Assembly (NCBI GenBank): GCA_963804595.1
Contig: CAWDQZ010000016.1
Location: forward strand, 1-64,000
DNA: 64,000 bases
Source: DASUPK01 sp963804595
GTDB taxonomy: Bacteria > Actinomycetota > Thermoleophilia > Solirubrobacterales > 70-9
Direction: 5' to 3'
Shown: in pieces, positions 43,944-51,505 of the stretch
How the letters are laid out: every line of letters starts with the position of its first letter
How positions within the stretch are numbered: position 1 is the first letter of the stretch
Position numbers and translations under genes: made by a program
The notes under the pieces: model-generated
The model's input: only the letters and a program-made list of their open reading frames with translations
What the model was told of the DNA's origin: nothing
Database searches by the model: none

Positions 43944-45502
43944 GGCCACTCCGGCTGCCCGGCGGCGAGCTCGACGGCGCGGAAGACGGCTTTCGCCTTG
44001 TTCACCGACTCGTTGTACTCGTACGCGGGCTGTGCGTCGGCGACGGTCCCACCGCCCGCCTGCACGTGGACCAGCCCGTCCTTGACGACCACCGTTCGGA
44101 TGTGGATGGCGGTGTCGAGGTCGCCGGTGTAGGAGAGGTAGCCGATCGCGCCGCCGTACGAGCCGCGCTTGTGCGGCTCCAGCTCGTCGATGATCTGCAT
44201 GGCGCGAACCTTCGGCGCGCCCGAGAGCGTCCCGGCGGGCAGGACCGAGCGCAGCACGTCCATCGCGCTGATCCCGTCACGGAGCCGGCCCGAGACCTGG
44301 CTGACGATGTGGAGGACGTGCGAGTAGGTCTCGACGACCATCAGCTCGTCCACGATGACCGATCCGTACTCGCAGACCCGCCCCAGGTCGTTGCGTCCGA
44401 GATCGACCAGCATCACGTGCTCGGCTCGCTCCTTCGGGTCCTGGAGCAGCCGCTCGGCCTGGCGGCGGTCCTCCTCCTCGTCGCCCCCACGTGGATAGGT
44501 GCCCGCGATCGGCCTGGTCTCGACGCGCCGCCCGGTGACCTTGACGAGCGGCTCGGGTGAGGCGCCCGCGATCTCGAAGTCGCCGAAGTCGAGGAAGTAC
44601 ATGTAGGGCGAGGGGTTGACGGTCCGGAGACCGCGATAGATCGAGAAGGCCTCCACGGGCGTCTCTGCGGTGAAGCGCTGGGAGGGGACGACCTGGAAGG
44701 CATCGCCGGCATGGACGTACTCGATGATGCGCGCGACGGTCCCCTCGAACTGCTCGCGAGTCATGTTGCTCTCGAAACGGACTCCATCGACCGTCATGTC
44801 CTCAGCTTCGCCTCCAGGCACGCCGGAGCTGCCTGGCGGGACGGGTTCGCGGAGCTGGTCGCGCAGCTCAGCGATCGTGTCGACGGCGCGTGCGTAGGCG
44901 CCGTCGACCCCGCCGTCCTCGACGAAGGCATTCGCGATCAGCGTGACCTCATGGCGCTGGTGGTCGAAGGCGACGAGCACGTCGGTGATCATCAGCGCCA
45001 TGTCCGGCAGGCCGACCGGGTCAGGGTTCGGCTCGCCGAGCGGCTCGACGGTTCGCACCAGGTCGTAGCCGAAGAACCCGACAGCGCCGCCGGCAAACGG
45101 CGGCAGCTCATCCGGCTCGGCGATCTGAAAGCGGCGCAGATAGTCGGCGACCGCCGCGTACGGGTCGGGGGCGTCGTTGACGGCATCCGGTGCTGCGCCG
45201 GCGCCCGCATCCGGTGCCGATTCGCCGCCCCACTCGGAGAGCTTCCCGTCGCTCCATCGCAGGATCGAGCGCGGGCGGAAGCCGAGGAACGACCAGCGGC
45301 CGAGGCGGCCTTGCTCGGCGGATTCGAGCAGGAAGGCGGGGCCGTTCCCGCGCAGCTTGAGGAACGCGCTGACCGGGGTCTCCAGATCGTCGATGAAGCG
45401 GTACCGGACCGGAACCACGTTCGCGCTCCGCGCCAGCTCACGAGCGCGGTGCGGCCCCGGCTCGAGGCCGGGCAGGCTGGTTGCGGCATCGACGGCGTTC
45501 AT
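43940..45502 (-). CDS. trpE: anthranilate synthase component I
   Basis: The 520-residue protein converts chorismate to anthranilate. The N-terminal feedback site shows AFLLESAEQGRLGRWS. The chorismate-binding part shows RPIAGTYPRG, LVDLGRNDLGRV, PAGTLSGAPKVRAMQII and GGAIGYLSYTGDLDTAIHIRT. It overlaps hisIE by 4 bases upstream and trpG by 4 downstream. Confidence 0.97.
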   Translation of the reverse strand: MNAVDAATSLPGLEPGPHRARELARSANVVPVRYRFIDDLETPVSAFLKLRGNGPAFLLESAEQGRLGRWSFLGFRPRSILRWSDGKLSEWGGESAPDAGAGAAPDAVNDAPDPYAAVADYLRRFQIAEPDELPPFAGGAVGFFGYDLVRTVEPLGEPNPDPVGLPDMALMITDVLVAFDHQRHEVTLIANAFVEDGGVDGAYARAVDTIAELRDQLREPVPPGSSGVPGGEAEDMTVDGVRFESNMTREQFEGTVARIIEYVHAGDAFQVVPSQRFTAETPVEAFSIYRGLRTVNPSPYMYFLDFGDFEIAGASPEPLVKVTGRRVETRPIAGTYPRGGDEEEDRRQAERLLQDPKERAEHVMLVDLGRNDLGRVCEYGSVIVDELMVVETYSHVLHIVSQVSGRLRDGISAMDVLRSVLPAGTLSGAPKVRAMQIIDELEPHKRGSYGGAIGYLSYTGDLDTAIHIRTVVVKDGLVHVQAGGGTVADAQPAYEYNESVNKAKAVFRAVELAAGQPEWP

Positions 45503-46173
45503 CGTGACCGTCTACGGCCGTTGAGGATCTGGAGAACCTCGGCCATCGAGACGCCGCGGGAGAGGAGAAGCACCGCCAGGTGGTAGACGACGTCCGCCCC
45601 CTCCTCGGCGACACGCTCCTCGGACTCGGAGTCGACGGCCTTGACGACCTCGGCCGCCTCCTCACGGACCTTGTCGCCTGCCAGGTCGGAGTCCTCGAGC
45701 AGCTCGACCGTATAGCTGCCGTCGGGCCGGTTGCGCTGGCGTGAGAGCAGCGTCCGCTCAAGGGCCGCGAGCGCCTCGTATGGAAGAGGCGCGGGCTCAC
45801 CCGGCACCGACGGTGCGTCGACACCGGGGTCCGCCGTCCCCTCGAGGTCGCGGTAGAAGCAGGAGCGTTCCCCGGTATGACAGGCGGGGCCGACAGGCTC
45901 GACGAGGGCGACGAGGGCGTCGCCGTCGCAGTCATAGCGGATCTGTCGAACCCGCTGAACGTTTCCGGAGGTGGCGCCCTTGTGCCAGATCTCCCTTCGG
46001 CTTCGGCTGTAGAGGTGGACCTCGCGGGTCTCCAGCGTCAGCTGGAGCGCCTCCTCGTTCATGTAGGCGACGGTCAGCACCTCGCCGGAGCGGGCGTCCT
46101 GCATCACGCACGGCACCAGGCCCCGCTCGTCGAAGCGGACCTTCGCCGCGTCTCTTGCGACCTGCACGACCAT
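45499..46173 (-). CDS. hisIE: bifunctional phosphoribosyl-AMP cyclohydrolase / phosphoribosyl-ATP pyrophosphatase
   Basis: The 224-residue fusion performs two histidine-pathway steps. HisI (about 10-110) shows VLTVAYMNEEALQLT, HLYSRSRREIWHKG, the metal-site Cys/Asp in RYDCDGDALV and CHTGERSCFYR. HisE (about 130-220) shows LLEDSDLAGDKVREEAAE and the conserved E..D..YH motif GADVVYHLAVLL. It is placed at the head of the trp operon, overlapping trpE by 4 bases. TACAAT lies 6 bases before its ATG. Confidence 0.95.
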   Translation of the reverse strand: MVVQVARDAAKVRFDERGLVPCVMQDARSGEVLTVAYMNEEALQLTLETREVHLYSRSRREIWHKGATSGNVQRVRQIRYDCDGDALVALVEPVGPACHTGERSCFYRDLEGTADPGVDAPSVPGEPAPLPYEALAALERTLLSRQRNRPDGSYTVELLEDSDLAGDKVREEAAEVVKAVDSESEERVAEEGADVVYHLAVLLLSRGVSMAEVLQILNGRRRSR

Positions 46174-46179
46174 CGGGCG

Positions 46180-46185
46180 ATTGTA
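46180..46185 (-). promoter_or_regulatory. -10 element of the hisIE-trpEGDC operon (leaderless)
   Basis: TACAAT (5 of 6 consensus) on the minus strand lies 6 bases before the hisIE ATG. A leaderless transcript leaves no room for a trp attenuator peptide, so control must be at the promoter or by TrpE feedback. Confidence 0.55.
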
Positions 46186-46209
46186 CGAATCGTCCGTTCA
46201 CACCCCGAC

Positions 46210-46243
46210 AGCCCTGCTTCAGCTACCGGCTGAAGCTGGGGCT
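46210..46243 (-). terminator. strong hairpin between the acidic ORF and hisIE
   Basis: GCTTCAGC (46216-46223), a 5-base loop and GCTGAAGC (46229-46236) make a perfect 8-bp stem, extended by AGCCC/GGGCT across small mismatches. It begins at the stop codon of the acidic ORF and so probably separates it from the hisIE promoter. No T-run is present. Confidence 0.45.
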
Positions 46244-46497
46244 CACTCCTCCTCGTCCTCCTCGTCCCGGAAGTTCAGCACCGTCTCCACGGGGTCCTCA
46301 TCGCCATCGGCCTCGCGAGTCTCCTCCTGGAGCTGCACCTCCTCGGCGATTTCGGGATCGATGTCAGCGTCGAATCCATCCTGTCCCTCGAGACCGACGG
46401 CCAACCCCTCCTCCTGGACCGGCATCGGCTGCTCGGCGCCCTCCGGGTGACGCTCGTCCTCCTCCGTCCATTCCTCTCGATCTCGCTCAATGTCCAT
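46243..46497 (-). CDS. very acidic 84-residue hypothetical protein
   Basis: By my count 36 of 84 residues are Asp or Glu (43%), with five Arg and no Lys; it begins MDIERDREEWTEEDERH and ends FRDEEDEEE. It has no hydrophobic segment and is likely disordered. The ATG at 46497 has a good GGAG upstream, which supports real translation. It lies between era and the hisIE-trp operon. Function unknown; DNA mimicry or a chaperone-like role would be speculation. Confidence 0.55.
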   Translation of the reverse strand: MDIERDREEWTEEDERHPEGAEQPMPVQEEGLAVGLEGQDGFDADIDPEIAEEVQLQEETREADGDEDPVETVLNFRDEEDEEE

Positions 46498-46569
46498 CTC
46501 ACTCCTCTCTCGGGGTCGCCGCCATCATCGGCACCCGAGCGCTTCGGCCGGTGAACGGGATGTGAACCG

Positions 46570-47460
46570 CTATTCGATGCCGAGGCGGTCGAGCAGGCCC
46601 TCGTCCCTGCGCCACCGCTTGCGCACCCGCACCTTGAGATCGAGGAATACCTGGCTGCCGAGCTCGCCCTCCAGCTCAGTGCGGGCGGCGGTGCCGACCT
46701 CCTTGATCTTCCTGCCGCCGGCCCCGATCAGGATCGCCTTCTGGGAATCGGTCTCTGCCCAGATCTGCGCGCGCACCTCGACGACCCCGTCGTCGCGATG
46801 CGCCACGTCCTCGACCTGCACCTCGACCGCGTGCGGAAGCTCGTCGCGGGTTCGGCGGAGCACCTGCTCGCGAATCAGCTCAGCCAGCAGCACCTCGCTG
46901 GGTAGGTCCGAGCGCTGCTCCGGCGGGAACAGGAGGGGGCCCTCCGGCATCAGCTCGACCAGTCTGGCGATCAGCGGCTCCAGTCCCGTTCCGGTGCGGG
47001 CGCTGACCGGAAAGATCTCGTCGACCAGCTCGAGCTCGGCGGTCTCGGCGAGGACTGGGGCGGTCTCGGCGTTGTTGAGGCGGTCGACCTTGTTGACGGC
47101 ACAGACGACCGGCGTGCCGGTGCTTGCCCCGAATAGCGCATTGGCGATGAATCGGTCGCCGGGCCCGATCCCCTGCTCGCCGTTGACGACGAAGAGGATC
47201 GCATCGGAGTCCGCGATCTCACGCTCGACGCGGCGCTGCATCCGCTCGGTGAGGGCGTCGCGGGGCCGCTGCACCCCGGGGAGGTCGGTGAGCACCAGCT
47301 GCCATTCCGCCGCGGTGTCGGTCGCAACGCCGCGGATCGCTCGCCGAGTCGTCTGCGGGCGCTCGGAGACGATCGCCACGCGGGCGCCGACCATCGAGTT
47401 GACCAGGGTCGACTTGCCGACGTTCGGCCGGCCCGCCACGCCGACGAAACCCGACCTCAT
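46570..47460 (-). CDS. era: GTPase Era
   Basis: Era binds 16S rRNA in 30S assembly. The 296-residue protein has G1 AGRPNVGKSTL (9-19), G2/G3 around TTRR and LTDLPGVQRP, G4 NKVD and G5 VSAR, followed by a KH domain (about 205-285) with KAILIGAGGRKIKEVG. I start at the ATG at 47460, preceded by GGAGGAG; the longer frame to 47745 is a shadow of ybeY. Confidence 0.96.
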   Translation of the reverse strand: MRSGFVGVAGRPNVGKSTLVNSMVGARVAIVSERPQTTRRAIRGVATDTAAEWQLVLTDLPGVQRPRDALTERMQRRVEREIADSDAILFVVNGEQGIGPGDRFIANALFGASTGTPVVCAVNKVDRLNNAETAPVLAETAELELVDEIFPVSARTGTGLEPLIARLVELMPEGPLLFPPEQRSDLPSEVLLAELIREQVLRRTRDELPHAVEVQVEDVAHRDDGVVEVRAQIWAETDSQKAILIGAGGRKIKEVGTAARTELEGELGSQVFLDLKVRVRKRWRRDEGLLDRLGIE

Positions 47461-47486
47461 AGCCCTCGGCTCCTCCGGCACTTCAC

Positions 47487-47518
47487 GGGTTGCTCCTCGG
47501 CTTTGCCTCGGAGCACCC
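47487..47518. repeat. REP-like palindrome, copy A (between ybeY and era)
   Basis: GGGTTGCTCC at 47487 pairs with GGAGCACCC ending at 47518 around the core TCGGCTTTGCCTC. It is about 90% identical by eye, in inverted orientation, to the copy at 47715-47746. It sits in the ybeY-era gap. Confidence 0.6.
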
Positions 47519-47542
47519 TCGCACTGACGGGGCCGGGCGCAT

Positions 47543-47998
47543 TTACTGGAGCGACTGCATGACCTTGGCCTGCAGCGCGAGCATCTCGCCGCTGTCGGTC
47601 TCGTGGTCGTAGCCGCAGAGATGGAGTGCGCCGTGGACCGCGGCCTCGGTGACGTCGGTCGCCTTCGCCGGGCAGATGAATACGTCGCCGAGCTCGCGGG
47701 GGCCGTAGATGCGAGGGGGCTCCGCAGGCGAAGCCGAGGAGCCACCCGTTATATGAGGCTGATCGTCGATAGGGAAGGCAAGCACGTCCGTCGCCTCGTC
47801 CACACCACGGGCCGCGTAGTTGAGCGTTCGCATCCGCCCCTCCCCCACGACCTCGAGGCCGATGTGACCGTCGCGCACTCCCGCAGCGTGCAGCGCGGCC
47901 CCCACGGCTCGCCTGAGATCGCCCGGCACGTCCGAGAGGTCGATCTCAGCCGCTCCTGGAGTCCTCGTCGCGCGTCCGGCTGCGACTCTCCGCCTCAC
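47543..47998 (-). CDS. ybeY: endoribonuclease YbeY
   Basis: YbeY is a metal-dependent RNase for 16S rRNA 3'-end maturation and ribosome quality control. The zinc motif is His122, His126 and His132 in AAVHGALHLCGYDHE, and the upstream strand has RTLNYAARGVDEATDVLAFP. The start is uncertain: I use the GTG at 47998, 53 bases inside the end of phoH; the frame is open to 48052. Residues 85-95 (GGSSASPAEPP) are encoded by a REP-like palindrome inserted in a variable loop. Confidence 0.88.
   Translation of the reverse strand: MRRRVAAGRATRTPGAAEIDLSDVPGDLRRAVGAALHAAGVRDGHIGLEVVGEGRMRTLNYAARGVDEATDVLAFPIDDQPHITGGSSASPAEPPRIYGPRELGDVFICPAKATDVTEAAVHGALHLCGYDHETDSGEMLALQAKVMQSLQ
47715..47746. repeat. 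REP-like palindrome, copy B (inside ybeY)
   Basis: GGGGGCTCC (47715-47723) and GGAGCCACCC (47737-47746) flank GCAGGCGAAGCCGA. Read on the minus strand it matches copy A (47487-47518) with about three differences. It is in frame within ybeY and encodes a Ser/Pro/Gly-rich loop. Confidence 0.6.
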
Positions 47999-48920
47999 CG
48001 TACGCCGCGACGATTCGCTGCACGAGCTTGTGGCGGACGACGTCCTCGCCACCGAACCGGATGAAGTTGATGTCCTCGACCCCGGTGAGGATGTCCCCGA
48101 CCTCGATCAAGCCGGAGCGGGAGCCCTTCTCCAGGTCGATCTGGGTGATGTCTCCGGTGACGACGAACTTGGAGCCGAACCCGAGCCGCGTCAGGAACAT
48201 CTTCATCTGCTCGGGGCTCGTGTTCTGCGCCTCATCGAGGATCACGAAGGAGTTGTTCAGGCTTCTGCCCCGCATGAAGGCGAGCGGGGCGACCTCGATG
48301 GTGCCTCGCTCGAAGTAGGAGTTCACCCGCTCCGGGTCGAGCATGTCGTAGAGCGCGTCGAACAGCGGCCGCAGATAAGGATCCACCTTCGCCTGGATGT
48401 CACCAGGGAGGAAGCCGAGTCGCTCTCCAGCCTCCACCGCGGGCCGGGTGAGAATCACGCGCTGGACGTCGCCCCTGGAGAGCGCGGCAGCGGCCATGGC
48501 GACGGCCAGGAAGGTCTTGCCGGTCCCAGCGGGGCCGATTCCGAAGGTGATCGTGTGCCCGCGGATCGAGTCGACGTACTGCTTCTGGTTCACGGTCTTC
48601 GGCGCGATCCGCGTGTTGCGGTGCTGCCAGACGACGTCCTCGAGGATCTCAGCCGGGCTCTCGTGCTGGTCGAGGGCGCCGGTCACCGCCTCGATCGTCC
48701 CGGGAGCGATCTCGTGGCCCTGCTGGATCAGGTCGACGAGCTCGGCCACCACGGTCTCCGCGGTGCGGACGTCGCCGGCGTCGCCGTCGAGCGTGAGCAC
48801 GTTGCCGCGCAGGAAGAGGTCGACGTCGAGATGGCCCTCCAGCGTCTTCAGGACAGTGTCCTCCGAGCCCGCCAGCTCCGCAGCGACGGTGTTGTCGATG
48901 GTCAGCTGCCTACGCGCCAA
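47946..48920 (-). CDS. phoH: PhoH family ATPase
   Basis: The 324-residue PhoH/PhoL-type protein has an N-terminal KH-like region (about 5-70) and a P-loop ATPase with Walker A GPAGTGKT (129-136), Walker B FVILDEAQN and VVTGDITQIDL. It probably acts with YbeY in RNA handling; phoH-ybeY-era is a conserved order. It overlaps yqeY by 11 bases upstream and ybeY downstream. Confidence 0.93.
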   Translation of the reverse strand: MARRQLTIDNTVAAELAGSEDTVLKTLEGHLDVDLFLRGNVLTLDGDAGDVRTAETVVAELVDLIQQGHEIAPGTIEAVTGALDQHESPAEILEDVVWQHRNTRIAPKTVNQKQYVDSIRGHTITFGIGPAGTGKTFLAVAMAAAALSRGDVQRVILTRPAVEAGERLGFLPGDIQAKVDPYLRPLFDALYDMLDPERVNSYFERGTIEVAPLAFMRGRSLNNSFVILDEAQNTSPEQMKMFLTRLGFGSKFVVTGDITQIDLEKGSRSGLIEVGDILTGVEDINFIRFGGEDVVRHKLVQRIVAAYGEAESRSRTRDEDSRSG

Positions 48921-49341
48921 GCTTCTCGCGCACCGCCTGGCTGACCCGCTTGCCGTCGGCCCGACCGCCGACCTTGGGCATCAGCACCTTCATCACGGAC
49001 CCCACGTCCTTCGGCTCGCTGGCGCCCGACTCCTCGATCGCGCCGGATACCAGCACGGAGAGCTCCTCGTCGGAAAGCTGCTCGGGCAGATAGCCCTCGA
49101 TCAGCTTGGCCTCCGCCTCCTCGGCATCGGCCTGCTCGGTCCGGTCGCCCTCGCGGAGGGCCTCGGCCGCGTCCAGCCGGCGCTTGCGCTCGCGCTGGAG
49201 CGCGGCGACCTCGTCGCCCTTGCCCTCTTTCTGCTCGACCTGGAGGGCGTTGACGACCATCCGGAGCCTGCCGACGCGCTCTCGCTCGCCGGCCTTCATC
49301 GCGGTCTTCACGTCCTCCTGGACCTGCTCGAGGATGCTCAT
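48910..49341 (-). CDS. GatB/YqeY domain-containing protein
   Basis: The 143-residue helical protein matches YqeY: MSILEQVQEDVKTAMKAGERERVGRLRMV at the start, and VMKVLMPKVGGRADGKRVSQAVREKL at the end, a tRNA-binding tail-like domain shared with GatB. Proposed to be linked to tRNA amidation, but unproven. It overlaps the DUF1232 gene by 4 bases and phoH by 11. Confidence 0.9.
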   Translation of the reverse strand: MSILEQVQEDVKTAMKAGERERVGRLRMVVNALQVEQKEGKGDEVAALQRERKRRLDAAEALREGDRTEQADAEEAEAKLIEGYLPEQLSDEELSVLVSGAIEESGASEPKDVGSVMKVLMPKVGGRADGKRVSQAVREKLGA

Positions 49342-49796
49342 GGCCTAAGCGTAGTGTGAGGCGAGGCCGCTCCGTTCGTGTCGAGGCCGGCGGCGCGGAG
49401 CACGAGGGTGAGCGACGCCTCCGGCCCCGGCCAGGCCGCCCGAACCAATTCGATGCCCCCGCCGCGCACCACGACCCGGAGGGCAAGACCGAGCACGACG
49501 GCGTCATCGAGCTGCCCGATGCCGGGCAGGAAGTCCGGGACGAGGTCTATCGGGAGGGCGAGATAACCCAGGACAAGGAAGAGGAGCATCCTCCTGGGGC
49601 GGGAGATTCTGGAATCTCGTGCCAGCCGTGAGACCAGCACGAGGCAGTCGGGAATGAAGCCGGCGAGTGCACGGGCGTCCTCGCGGCGGCCGGCGGCGAT
49701 CAGCGCTGCGATGCCGACCACGTACAGACCTACGACGATCAAGAGAAGGCCCCAGGGCCAGAAGGGGACGTTCTCGGGATTCACAGCGGCGGTCAT
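49338..49796 (-). CDS. DUF1232 (YkvA-like) membrane protein
   Basis: The 152-residue protein has an N-terminal transmembrane helix (about 12-35) and a DUF1232 core with LGYLALPIDLVPDFLPGIGQLDDAVVLGLALR, the diagnostic segment of the family. Function unknown. It heads a yqeY-phoH-ybeY run, overlapping yqeY by 4 bases. Confidence 0.85.
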   Translation of the reverse strand: MTAAVNPENVPFWPWGLLLIVVGLYVVGIAALIAAGRREDARALAGFIPDCLVLVSRLARDSRISRPRRMLLFLVLGYLALPIDLVPDFLPGIGQLDDAVVLGLALRVVVRGGGIELVRAAWPGPEASLTLVLRAAGLDTNGAASPHTTLRP

Positions 49797-49850
49797 TCGA
49801 AGCGTTGTCGGATTTCCTGGCCTATGCCCGGATAACTCGACAAATTGCCC

Positions 49851-50675
49851 TCACGGCAGGTCGGCACGCTCGACATCGCCGAGCGGCAGTTGGAGGAACC
49901 GCGTGCCGAGCTCGCGGAACGAATCCGGGTCTCCGGTGCAGATGAACCGATAGGTCCCCTCTTCGTTGCCGGCTTTCGCGAGTCCAGCGCCCGTCAGGAC
50001 CCTCTCGGCGGTCGCCGCGATCGCATGACCCGCCGTGACCAGGCGCACCTCCCGTCCGAGGACGCGCTGGAGCATGGGCCCCACCAGCGGATAGTGCGTG
50101 CAGCCGAGGATCACGGTGTCCACCTCCGCCCGCTTGAGCGGAGCGCAATAGGAGCGCACCATCTCCACGACGCTGTCGGAGAAGGGGAAGCCGCGCTGGA
50201 TGACCGCGGCGAGGTCCGGCGCCTCGACCTCGGTGACGGTCAGCGCCCGCTGCTGGGCGGCAAGCGCCTTCAGGTAGGCCCCGCTCCTGACGGTCGCCGG
50301 GGTAGCCAGAACCCCGACGTTGCCGTTGTTGGTCAGGGCAGCCGCGATCTCGGCCTCGGGCTCGATGACTGCCACCACCTCGACCCCCGCTTCGGCGGCG
50401 ATCTCCCGAGCCGCCTGCTGACCCGCGGACGCGGCCGAGTTGCAGGCGATCACCAGCAGCTTCGCTCCGCGTTCGAGCAGGTAGCGGCTCACCTGCTGCA
50501 CGTGCTGGCGGAGCTCTTCGGGCCTGCGCGCGCCGTACGGAAAGCGGGCGTCGTCGCCGAGGTAGACGTAGTCCTCCTCAGGCAGCGAGACCAGGCACTC
50601 GTGGAGCACCGTGAGCCCCCCGACCCCCGAGTCGAACATCGCGATCGGTAGGTCCGGCTTGAGCTCCGCCTCCAT
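49851..50675 (-). CDS. murI: glutamate racemase
   Basis: MurI makes D-glutamate for peptidoglycan. The two catalytic cysteines are visible: Cys78 in VIACNSAAS and Cys192 in ILGCTHYPL. The start has the family motif IAMFDSGVGGLTVL. The 274-residue length is normal. ATG at 50675 shares one base with the prmA stop (TGATG), so it is coupled to prmA. Confidence 0.95.
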   Translation of the reverse strand: MEAELKPDLPIAMFDSGVGGLTVLHECLVSLPEEDYVYLGDDARFPYGARRPEELRQHVQQVSRYLLERGAKLLVIACNSAASAGQQAAREIAAEAGVEVVAVIEPEAEIAAALTNNGNVGVLATPATVRSGAYLKALAAQQRALTVTEVEAPDLAAVIQRGFPFSDSVVEMVRSYCAPLKRAEVDTVILGCTHYPLVGPMLQRVLGREVRLVTAGHAIAATAERVLTGAGLAKAGNEEGTYRFICTGDPDSFRELGTRFLQLPLGDVERADLP

Positions 50676-51505
50676 CAGCCCGTCGTCGCCCGGATCAGCA
50701 GGGCCCCCCATTCCCGCTCGGTGATCCGTCGGTCCTCCCGGAACCCGACCGCTGCGAAAGCCTCCGCCACCTGGTCGATCTCGCTCTCCAGCATCCCCGA
50801 GCAGACCAGCGTCGACGGCGGCGTGGCGCCTGTCTGCAGATGGCGCGCGCAGTCCCGAAGCAGGTTCGCGGTCAGGTTGGCGACGACGGTCGGAGCGATC
50901 GGCGGCACCTGCTGGCGGATGTCGACCCGCTCGACGATCAGGTCGACGCCGTTCGCCGCGGCGTTCGCCCGCGCGGTCTCGAGCGACGCCTCCTCGCGGT
51001 CGCAGCCCTCCACCGGCTCCCAGCCGAGCTTGGCCGCGGTGATCGCGAGCACGCCGGAGCCGGTGCCCCAGTCGGCAATCGGACCACTCGCGTCTCCAGC
51101 CTGCTCGAGTTCGATCAAGAGGGCGAGGCAGAGCCGGGTCGTCGGGTGGCCACCGGTGCCGAAAGCGCGACCGGGATCGACGACGACATCGATCAGGCCG
51201 TCCTGCGGCTCCCACCAGGAGGGCCGGACTCCGACCCTGCCCGCCACCTCGATCGGACGGTGAAAGTCGGCCCACCGATCGGCCCAGTCGTCCGGAACCG
51301 AGGTCGTGGCGACGTCGACGAGGGCGCCGCCCGCAGCCGCCTGCAGCTCACCCAGCTCAGGGACCTCGCCGGGCGGACCGTAGATCGCGAACTCGACCCA
51401 GCCGGGCCCGCGCTCTTCCTCGAGCCCGTTGGGCGCGAGCTCGAGCAGGTTGGCCATCACGTGCTCTGCGTACTCGGGCTCGCAGCGAACCGCGAGACGG
51501 ATCAT
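50675..51505 (-). CDS. prmA: ribosomal protein L11 methyltransferase
   Basis: The 276-residue SAM-dependent enzyme shows FGTGGHPTTRLCLALL, SAM motif ADWGTGSGVLAITAAKLG, and NLTANLLRDCA in place of the usual NPPY-like N-x-x-A motif. It trimethylates L11. ATG at 51505 overlaps dnaJ by 4 bases; murI follows immediately. Confidence 0.92.
   Translation of the reverse strand: MIRLAVRCEPEYAEHVMANLLELAPNGLEEERGPGWVEFAIYGPPGEVPELGELQAAAGGALVDVATTSVPDDWADRWADFHRPIEVAGRVGVRPSWWEPQDGLIDVVVDPGRAFGTGGHPTTRLCLALLIELEQAGDASGPIADWGTGSGVLAITAAKLGWEPVEGCDREEASLETARANAAANGVDLIVERVDIRQQVPPIAPTVVANLTANLLRDCARHLQTGATPPSTLVCSGMLESEIDQVAEAFAAVGFREDRRITEREWGALLIRATTG

Noticed and set aside
46174..46242. trp attenuator or leader peptide before hisIE-trpE
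   Set aside because: There is a hairpin but no Trp-rich short ORF, and the -10 element lies between the hairpin and the start codon.
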